Of a stretch of 64,000 nt of DNA, positions 55,602-64,000 are shown piece by piece; within the stretch, counting starts at the first letter, position 1, and every line of letters starts with the position of its first letter. The notes beneath the pieces are model-generated. The model had not been told where the DNA came from and did no database searches. It saw only the letters and a list, made by a program, of their open reading frames with translations. Position numbers and translations under genes: made by a program. This DNA is from Terana coerulea (taxonomy: Eukaryota; Basidiomycota; Agaricomycetes; Polyporales; Phanerochaetaceae): positions 183,926 to 247,925 of the forward strand of contig JAKOGH010000121.1 in assembly GCA_024811115.1 (NCBI GenBank), given 5' to 3'.

Positions 55602-58131
55602 ATGTCAGGCTTTGCCCCCAACCGACAGACGACGCCTCCGTTGCCACCATCCGCACTCTTGCCGCGGATGTGGTTGGCAAAGCCAACTCCGGTCACCCTG
55701 GTACGCACGGCGCGTATTTTTGGCCAATTCCCAGATATTTACAGAGACCCAGGTGCCCCGATGGGCATGGCCCCGGCGGCCCATGTGCTATTCTCGAGGT
55801 TCTTCAACACGAATCCGAAGAACTCGAAGTGGTATAACCGCGACCGATTCGTTCTGTCTAACGGGTGAGCGCTTTCTGGTCGCATACACGGCATTGATAC
55901 TCATGTCACCTCCTCAGGCATGCGTAAGTGTCCCCTGTTCACCAAGTATGCACGACATCTACAACTGCTTTGCAGATGCGCCCTGCAATATATTCTGCTG
56001 CATCTCGTCGGTTTCAAGCTTTCCCTGGACGACCTGAAGAACTTCCGTCAGCTCGAGTCCTTGACGCCAGGTCACCCCGAGGCCGGACACACCGATGGTG
56101 TTGAAGTCACCACAGGTCCTCTCGGCCAGGGATTTGCTAACGCAGTCGGCCTCGGAATTGCTCAGGCGCATATGGCTGCCGTGTACAACAAGCCCGGCTT
56201 TGAGCTGATTAACAACTACACCTATGGTGAGTTCGTGTCTTGTGCCCCTCAAAGATGGCTATCTAAGCGTCATTCAATAGTCTTCACCGGCGATGGCTGC
56301 CTCATGGAGGGTGTTGCTTCCTGAGGCGGCTAGCTTGGCTGGTCATCTGCAGCTCGGCAACCTCATTTACGTGAGCGCATATCCTCACCCCGTTATACGC
56401 GATATCTAATATCTGCTACGCGCAGATCTATGACGACAACCGTAAGCTTAACATCTCTCCAACAATGGTTCTCACCTAACCTGTTATCCAGACATCTCCA
56501 TTGATGGTGATACCGCGGTTGCGTTCACCGAGAACGTAGAGCAACGCTTTTTGTCGTATGGATGGCAGGTCCTCCATGTTGACAACGGTGACTCGTAAGT
56601 GGAACACTCCTTTTCGCTTGTTAGAAGATGTTGACGGCATGCTAGCGACCTCGCGGCTATTTACAACGCGATCGCGGAGGGCCGTGCTGAGAAGAACAAG
56701 CCCACCATTATCCGCCTGCGCACCACCATTGGATATGGCTCCAAGGAACAGGGCACTCACGGCGTCCACGGTGCTCGTGAGTGACATGGTCGCGTTAATC
56801 ATTTTGCGGCTCACCATCCCGATAACAATAGCGCTCAAGCAGGACGACATCGTGCAGCTTAAGTCCAAGTTCGGCTTCCCTACTGAACAAACCTTCCACG
56901 TCCCCAAGGAGACCTACGATGTCTACCATGCTACTGCCGCGCGTGGTGCCAAACTTGAGCAGGAGTGGGATGCCCTGCTCGCTTCGTACGCGCAAAAGTA
57001 CCCCAAGGAGCACGCCGAGCTTACCCGTCGTATCGCCGGCGAGCTGCCCGAAGGCTGGGAGAAGACCCTGCCCGTCTACACACCTTCGGATGCCGCTCAG
57101 GCGTCGCGAAAGCTTTCGGAGATCGTCCTCACTCACGTTACGCCTGCCCTTCCTGACCTACTCGGCGGTTCAGCGGACTTGACGGGTTCCAACCTTACCC
57201 GTGTCAAGGGGGTTGTCGATTTCCAGCCCCCAGCACTGGCCTGGGTTCCTACGAGGGTACTTACATCCGGTACGGTGTGCGTGAGCATGCGATGGGTGCG
57301 ATCGCCAACGGCTTGGCAGCATATGGTGGTGTCATTCCGTTTGTCGCCACATTCATGGTACGTCTTTGCGAGAACACCCACTCTCGTTGTCTCCTAACGC
57401 ATCCACGCAGAACTTCGTCTCGTACGCCGCCGGCGCCGTCCGCCTCTCCGCCCTCAGCCACCACCAGGTCATCTGGGTCGCCACCCACGACTCCATCGGC
57501 CTCGGTGAGGATGGCCCCACGCACCAGCCTGTCGAGGTCGCCGCGCACTTCCGCGCGACACCGAATGTCGACGTCTGGCGGCCCGCCGACGGCAACGAGA
57601 CGTCCGCGGCGTACTACAGCGCGCTCACGCGCAAGCACACGCCCTCGATCCTCTGCCTCTCGCGCCAGAACCTGCCGAACCTCGAGAACTCGACGCTCGA
57701 GCACGCGCTCAAGGGCGGCTACGTCGTGCACGAGGTCGCGGGCGAGGACCTTACGTTCGTATCCACCGGCAGCGAGGTCAGCATCGTGATGGAAGCCGCC
57801 GCGGCGCTCACGAAGCAGGGCCTCAAGATCCGCGTCGTCTCCCTCCCCTGCTGGTCCATCTTCGACGCGCAGCCCGAGGAGTACCGCCTGAGCGTGCTCC
57901 GCAGCGGCGCGCCCGATCCTCTCCGTCGAGGCGTACTCCACCCTGGGCTGGCAGAAGTACTCGCACGAGCAGTTTGGCTTGCCCGCCTGGGGCGCATCCG
58001 GCCCGTACAAGAAGGTGTATGAGAAGTTCGGCCTCACGGGCCCCAACCTCGCGGTCGTCGGCAAGAAGGTCATCGACTTTTACAAGAAGAAGGGTGGCGA
58101 GGTGGTCTCGCCGCTTGTCAAGGCTCTTTAA
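55602..58131 (+). CDS. TKL1: transketolase (four apparent frame breaks)
   Basis: Transketolase of about 680 residues. TPP and active-site motifs include [120 protein letters not shown] and [19 protein letters not shown]. It transfers two-carbon units in the pentose phosphate pathway with thiamine diphosphate and Mg2+. The translated frame breaks at four points: the C5 run 55615-55619 (one base short), an extra T near 56322, the C5 run 57227-57231 (one base short) and the CCC at 57912-57914 (one base extra). Outside these points conservation is complete, so consensus errors are more likely than a pseudogene. The start is the ATG at 55602. Confidence 0.9.
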
Positions 58132-58373
58132 GTGCACTTTGACGACGGGCTTTCCGCTTTGCTAGAACCTGTACTGACAACAAATAGAAGGGTAAACAGT
58201 GTATTCTCTAGGTTAAATGTATAAATGTACAACGGGATGGTTTCAATGTAGTCTTGGATACGTGCGCGTCACCCTGTTCATCGACCATGAGCGCATGGTC
58301 GCCCCGCCGACTGTTCTGACATTTGCTCGGGTTCCGTGAAGAAAGCAGTGACATTAGTAGATATGCTTACGAG

Positions 58374-59981
58374 TTATGAAGAGCAGTGAAAATGTTGCCA
58401 AAGCAACCTCCATAGCGCCCCGTTACGAGACAAGGCGGGCTGAGCTCTGGCGTATTTACTCTTGGCCTTCGTGTTCATGTCCTTCCTCTTCTTCTTCCTC
58501 CTCTTCTTCGCCCTCCTCTCGTTCTCTTCTCTGTTCTCTTCATCGTTTTCATCCTCCTCTTCATCCTCTTCCTCTTCTGAGTCGGGACCCCGCGACGCCT
58601 TGACATCTTCCATGAACTCGACTATCGCGTCCTTGATGCTATTCCAGACTAGTACGCAGCTGTTAGAGCTGTGTGCATCGCGTAGGTAAGCTACGCACTT
58701 CGATCAGTAAGGTCGCGGAACTGGTTGACTTCGCGCATCTCTTTGAACTCCTTCCACTGCCAGCTATCCATCATGTCCAGGTCACGACCGTACCCCAGCT
58801 CTCGTAATTTCCTGATAATCCTGAGGGTCAGGAACAGAATGTTAGTCGCCGGCGACAGAGTCACTTCGACCCACATACCCCTTTTCTCTGCGATCCTTTG
58901 AGCATCCAAGTGTTGTAAGACCGCACATGGCGCTGTCTCAATTCCCACTCGCACAAACCCATGCGCCCGATGGACTATGTTTCATTATGCCCACAGTCAG
59001 TACTTGGGAGAGCATAGATCGATGCTACGTGCCTTACGAATGTCATAGAGCCACTGTTTCCTCTCACGAACAATCTTCGTCCTTTCTTTCACACTGGCCT
59101 TGCGCAGGATGCGGAGCAGCTCATCCAAATCTTGTGCGCGAAATTCCTCAATGCCCCAGAAATATTTGCCTTCTAAGCAGACGCAGACATGGTCAGCAGC
59201 GCTAGAGATGGAGACGCAGGGACATTGGTCACAGCCGCACCATGGTGGAATTGCCCTTCTCCATGATGTGCATCACTTCGAAGATGTGAGTGTCGCCTGT
59301 CTCGCCCTCGAATTCAAGGCCTAGGAGGTTGTTGAGCGTCTGGTCAGGCCCATCATCTCCCATTTTCGAGACCTAATTCGTTAATCGCGTCAGAGCCAAT
59401 CCCTCGCTGTAGCCTATCCTATCAGTAGGAAGGAGAAGAAAAACGCACATGTCATCCCTGCACGCCGCACAATAGCGGGCTCTGAGCTCCCAATATATAG
59501 GATGCGGCCCTTTCTTGAAGCACAGCTGCAGATTGCTCTGTCAACGCCGTCTGCGTAGTAGACTCAGGTGACGTACGTTGCACCAATGGCACAGGAGCAG
59601 ATTGACCCACGCAGGCTCGCAGATGTCGTCCGGGCACGACGGCAGGCGCAGCTCGTACTCGCCGTGTCGGTACCGTGCAAGGGCGGCGACCCACAGCGGG
59701 CGCGCGGCGCGGCGCAGGAGAATGGCGCGGAAGCCCTTGTTCGTCCGCGCCAGGTTGAGCATGTCGAGCGGGTGCAGCCATTTCAAGACCTGTAGCGCAA
59801 GAGGTGAGCTGCTGTCGCGAGCTCTCCGCACAAGTCTGCACACCTCGTGTATCACGTCGAGGGGGAAATCGAGGATGGGGAACGCGGGCTTTTTGGTGCT
59901 CTTGCCCCTGCCCCACGCCGTCGTCGTCGCGGTTTTGCGGACGGTGCGCGCTGCAGGAGTCGAACCCGCAGCGTGGGCCAT
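58374..59981 (-). CDS. F-box domain protein
   Basis: The N-terminus is basic (MAHAAGSTPAARTVRKTATT). An F-box follows: FPILDFPLDVIHEV, spliced to LKWLHPLDMLNLARTNKGFR, then RRAARPLWVAALARYRHGEY. Next comes the arrangement common in basidiomycete F-box proteins: LPSCPDDICEPAWVNLLLCH, a Cys-containing segment, and then helices with RIIRKLRELGYGRDLDMMDS and WKEFKEMREVNQFRDLTDR. The C-terminus is a highly acidic then basic low-complexity tail (SEEEEDEEEDENDEENREEN, KKRRKKKRKD). F-box proteins recruit substrates to SCF ubiquitin ligases through Skp1. The target is unknown. This family is strongly expanded in Agaricomycetes. Confidence 0.72.
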
Positions 59982-60283
59982 CCTGGGAACTTGGAAGTGA
60001 GGAAGATGTGATGGAGAGCCGAGAAGGAGAAGGACGCGACCAAAGCGGCGGTAGCGCGCACGCCGTGACCAGGTTAGCCTGTCAGGTGATCGCGCTCGGT
60101 GCGGACGCGACGCGTCCTACAGTGTTCCAGATCAAGGAGTAATACTAACGGTTCTCCTATTCCTTCAACATACAATCACAGTGTATTCAGTGTAGCGTGA
60201 TTATAAGAAACACACGCAGTTGCGGGTAACTATGAAGCAGGATGGGCCGTATTGTACATGGTGAGCTCTCGGAAGTTAGTCTT
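59982..60283. other. intergenic
   Basis: About 300 bp upstream of the F-box gene and downstream of the next minus-strand gene. Nothing was recognised. Confidence 0.4.
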
Positions 60284-61974
60284 TCAACGAGACATTCTCT
60301 CTAAATGAAAAGATAGGTACTGCCGAAGCTGAGGCTTGTCCCTGAAGGGTAGATACTTCAAAGACTCCTCCTCATTGAACGCACAGAATATCGCTCGACC
60401 CTCCCTGAAATGGGAATCCAAAGGACCCTGCAGCTCTTCATTTGACTGTTGGAATTCATTGCGCACCATTGATATCGTGACCCCACGCACATAGTGGTTG
60501 AGGGCCTCATCCACGTAGCATAGATATATATCTTGCTCCATTGGCATCACGATCCCATGACTACATAAATGTCAGTACCCTGTGAGCACAGATTGTGCTT
60601 ATGAACTTACTCGAGGTGCACATGTCTTAAGGCATCCGACTTGCTCCATTTCGAGGATTTGTCAGCTGCGGGCAATGCGAGCAGCTCCAGTGATGTTGCT
60701 GCTCGTGAAGATCGCAGCTTAGCGGAGCGTAGAGGACCTTCTAACTCTCGTGCAACGGCCTCCAGCCGATCGAGACACGCACAAGCTTGCCCTGCAACTC
60801 CCAAGGTCTGGCGCAAGCCAAACACGTTGCCTGCGTACTAACGTCAACATTGCAATCGTTCCGTGGTGACATGTAGTACTTACGGCATCACGCCAGTCAT
60901 ACACGTATACGGCGTCCGGGTCGTTATTGCCACAACATGTGACGCGGACATCGGATGCATTCATAGCGTCGACTGTGGCAGTCCAGAGATCCATACCAAG
61001 GGCTTGCAACACAGCTACCATCTCGCTGACCTTCGCACGGTACGCCTTTGGTTCGAAGTGGTTGTATTCCAGCGCCTGTATAGCGTAGTTCCAGCAGGGA
61101 GGCCCGGCACTCAGGTAGGGTTGTGGCGACCAGGGCAGATATGCGCAATCACGTCCTGGATAGACTTGTAGCTTACCACAGTATTCGCAGCAGAACAGGT
61201 ACCTCACAGCGAGCGTGAGGGGTCGACGTCGGCGTCCAGCTCTATCTTAGCGCTTACAAAGACCGCGGGAAGTACTCTGCAGCAAACTGTTGGAATCGCT
61301 TTGTATACGCTTCGATAGCCGGTCGTAGCCCGTCAAGCTGTGTTCGTCCACCATCTGGTCCAACAGCACGCCGATGATGTTCCAGACACCTGAGACGTTC
61401 GCGGCGATGTCCAACAGTGACAAACAGTTCAGTGCATGAGGCTGGAGGTAAGGCACGGCTAAGTCGAAGACCTTGAACCTGGCTTTCATGACGGCCAGCC
61501 GATTGTTCGCCTGCGTAATCTCTTTTTCACATTCTCCAAGAATGCCACAATTTCGGACGGATGTGCTGCCAGACTGCGCTGCATCAGGAAAGAGGAGGAT
61601 CGCACCAGTATCAACACTCACTGCCGTCTGTAAGTTGTTGTGGCTTGTCGACCTCCTTCAGCTGCCGAACTGGTCCCGATGCTCCAGGCTGAGTTAGTCA
61701 AGATCCTTGCCCCACCCGAGCGCTGTAGCCTCTCTATAATACTATCAGGGCCGTATATGACAATGAACAAAACTACAGATAGTTTGTCACGTACCTAGCG
61801 TACCGAGCGTCCTTAGCTAGTACATCACGTTCTTGGCCTTGTGCGATTCGGAGACATAGGTCCTGGCAGACAATGAGCTGTGAGTGTTGGTGGGCAAAGT
61901 CGGTGATGGAGAGGATAGCTCACGAGAAGATTTGTCGTGCAAGTTGAGTGAGGTATGGAGGACAGAGTTGCCAT
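60284..61974 (-). CDS. hypothetical protein, multi-exon
   Basis: The start is MATLSSIPHSTCTTNLL, spliced to LIVCQDLCLRIAQGQERDVL. Later exons contain VMKARFKVFDLAVPYLQPHA and LSLLDIAANVSGVWNIIGVL, then MRYLFCCEYCGKLQVYPGRD, AIQALEYNHFEPKAYRAKVS and DPDAVYVYDWRDAV. The end is LPFRDKPQLRQYLSFHLERM. The total is around 430 residues, largely helical. Cys clusters (CCEYCGK and nearby) might bind a metal but do not fit a finger I know. No family is recognised. The composition and intron layout look like a real basidiomycete gene. Confidence 0.5.
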
Positions 61975-63672
61975 TTTTATAGGCAAACGAGAGTCACTAA
62001 GAGGTTTGGACATGGCTCTTCTGCTGTTAAGCATTAGGGCTCTTTAGCCAGGCATATAATGGTTCAAGTTAACAAAAGCGTGGATGTGCCTTGCGAGCGC
62101 TACATTATTCGCGCGTGCTCGATCTTTAGGAAAGCGTTCAACGACTTAACGAGTGGCCAAAATGTGTGGAAGTCGTGCCAGACTAGCTGAGATCGTACTG
62201 GGAATTCGCTGAAATGCACTAGACCACAATAAGGCACGATGATCTCTGCGTCGCAGTTGAGCAAACATAGCAACAGTGAAGGTTGGCACTACATACGTGT
62301 GCAGCATTATCCAAAATTCATACGTGTGCAGTATTATCCAAGATTTGTAGAGTGATCGATCGAGTTCGATCGCCTTGTCTACGCATTCTGTGGCAGATGT
62401 CATCGGACAGCGCGCTCATTTAAGGGTAAATGCCGGTAAACGCTGGTAAGCGCCGCACAACGTCTACAGAAAACTAGACCGCAACGAGGCAATGCGGGAT
62501 CGATAGGCCCAGCCTTCCAGAATGTTGTACTACCACAGAGCTTTCCATGTAAGAAGAATCTTGGAAAATGAGTAGGATGAATCTTCGAATTTTTGGGCAC
62601 TGCGGAATTTGTCGTGTAAAATGTCTGGGAAAATGATGAGAATGAATGACCCAGGTGATGTAGGCTGTTTTTAATCAGTGATGTATGCGTTTGACAGTGG
62701 GTGAGCATGCTGACTTCAGTATTCATTCGTTCTGACCATTCATGCTGATCATGCCATGTGTTAAGAACTTTGAACATGCTGCAATTCACATTCCATTAGC
62801 AGCTTTCCAGGGGCTTTCCAAGTCGGTCCACTTACCTTTCACAGCCTCCTTCCCATTGTGGCTATACGGTGCTTGTAATGCACAAACAAATCACAAGGAA
62901 GACAGTGGTATGGATGAGGATAAAGTCGACATCCAAACACTAAGTACTACTAGTATGGCGTGATTAGATGACGACTCCTACTCAACATCAGTTACCACAA
63001 AGAGACACCACCAAATAAAGTCCCGTACCCTTTTGGTCAATGTTTGCACTGTGTTTCGCCACATCTGCCGTTTACAGAAGCTCCAGGAAAGCGAGGATGA
63101 GACGAGGGAACGGACATAGCCACGACGCCACGAAGCGGTTGGCCCTGTGCAAGCGCTTGATGGAGAAGGAATCATGAATGTGATCGAGCCTCGAGCGCCG
63201 CTTGAAGCGCCGACCACGAGTAGCTGGAGCCTGTGAACTGAGAGGCAACCAAAAACAAACAGTGTTGTACCTGTAAACCCTGCACCCCACGCAGCCCAAG
63301 CTGTATATTGCATCGTGGCTGTCGAGATTCATCAGCTCGAAATACACCGTTGTGAAGCCAGTGCATACTTTCATACAATACATGCACTCCAAGTTCACTC
63401 CAGATGCTTGAGTGCGTTCTCGAGACTTCGTGTTCGTGCCTCGAGGACTTTACATTACACTACGGCGATAGGTTTGGCATAGCAGCAGAGATTCAATTTA
63501 TTAGGGTGCCCAGATCCTCACCCAGCAATTTGTGGCTACAAAGTACTTGAAGCCCCTCGAGATGGGTTAGCGGGTCAAGGGCATTATAAACCAATTCCCA
63601 ATCTTGACCCATCGCTGAGGCATAGCTAGAGAAGATGAAAACAATTTGCTGTGCTCTCCACTGCCATGATCG
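61975..63672. other. large intergenic region
   Basis: About 1.7 kb with moderate AT content. It contains a two-copy 27-bp tandem repeat at 62292-62345. Several open frames occur, but none is recognisable. No tRNA was found. Confidence 0.4.
62292..62345 (+). repeat. 27-bp direct repeat, two copies
   Basis: Two adjacent copies beginning CATACGTGTGCAG(C/T)ATTATC differ at three or so positions. Confidence 0.75.
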
Positions 63673-64000
63673 CTAGGTGGATTTGCCGTCGCTCGAGACG
63701 AGCAGGCGTCGAGTCTTGACCACCAGAGTTATGTGTTCTAGCTCGTCCGACAAAACACAGATTTGGATGTAGAATACATATTGATCTACAAGCCTGAGTT
63801 CAAGCTACTGGCACATGATGATAATGTGGCTGCTTACCAGTTGTAGTCATGCGATTCATTCTCGTGAACAGCATGTCTAAGTTACTGCCCTTGTTGAGAC
63901 CGGCCGTATACAGGGAATATATAAGCTGGAAAATGGCAGTGATGTCTTGCGGTAAGAAGTCGTCTTTCATGCTTCGTCGGCTACATTGGAAGCGCATGCT
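63673..64000 (-). CDS. partial gene cut by the right window edge
   Basis: A minus-strand exon contains KDDFLPQDITAIFQLIYSLY and NKGSNLDMLFTRMNRMTTT, ending at a GTAAGC donor. A following exon reads QYVFYIQICVLSDELEHITL, then VVKTRRLLVSSDGKST and a stop. The pieces look coding, but the family is unknown and the 5' part lies outside the window. Confidence 0.35.

Noticed and set aside
57261..58073. 270-codon minus-strand frame within transketolase
   Set aside because: Antisense of transketolase; Arg/Glu/Val bias typical of a GC-rich reverse frame.
55602..58131. Transketolase as a pseudogene
   Set aside because: Four breaks exist, but three are in or beside C runs, all catalytic motifs are intact, and similar breaks occur in other essential genes in the window.

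Overview
The window comes from a filamentous basidiomycete fungus, most likely an Agaricomycete and possibly a polypore. The evidence is GC-rich coding sequence, genes interrupted by many short GT-AG introns, short gaps between genes, and proteins with basidiomycete-type F-box, serine-rich transmembrane and cupredoxin architectures. No rRNA, CRISPR array or bacterial-type operon is present. The species cannot be named from the sequence alone.

Layout, left to right. 0.7-10 kb: a TmpA-like membrane oxidoreductase, an ERI1-like exonuclease, the ribosome-biogenesis factor CMS1, mitoribosomal protein mL60 (MRPL31) and splicing factor SF3A1. 10-18 kb: ER ubiquitin-conjugating enzyme UBC6, mitoribosomal mS37 (MRP10), ATG8, a tandem pair of four-span membrane proteins of unknown function, and a tRNA-Val(UAC). 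18.6-31.8 kb (all minus strand): a serine-rich transmembrane protein, RAD57, an FAD-dependent aromatic hydroxylase, HID1/Ftp105 and a basidiomycete-type hypothetical protein. 33.6-38 kb: two paralogous secreted cupredoxin-like proteins flanking a 145-bp inverted duplication, then a small hypothetical gene. 38.9-44 kb: a Ser/Arg-rich protein, DNA polymerase delta subunit POL31 and glutamate decarboxylase. 45.3-46.1 kb: a non-autonomous transposon-like element with 47-bp terminal inverted repeats, an 8-bp minisatellite and a tRNA-derived segment. 46.3-58 kb: PET100, a PLP-dependent serine/threonine dehydratase, an MFS transporter divergent from a GH31 alpha-xylosidase, CMC2 and transketolase. 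58.4-64 kb: an F-box protein and two hypothetical genes, the last cut by the window edge.

Most genes are housekeeping and unrelated to their neighbours. Four nuclear-encoded mitochondrial proteins (mL60, mS37, PET100, CMC2) lie in the window. Two regions look evolutionarily active: the tandem membrane-protein pair at 14.8-17.4 kb and the cupredoxin pair with its inverted repeat at 33.6-37.1 kb.

Caution: I find eight single-base frame disruptions, seven of them in or beside short G/C runs, inside otherwise well-conserved genes (SF3A1, UBC6, one membrane paralogue, a hypothetical gene, and four in transketolase). Consensus errors are the simplest explanation, so these genes should not be called pseudogenes without checking reads. 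I did not find a convincing undescribed multi-gene system. The best candidates for novelty are the duplicated membrane-protein pair, the inverted duplication at 35.4-35.9 kb and the composite repeat element at 45.3-46.1 kb.
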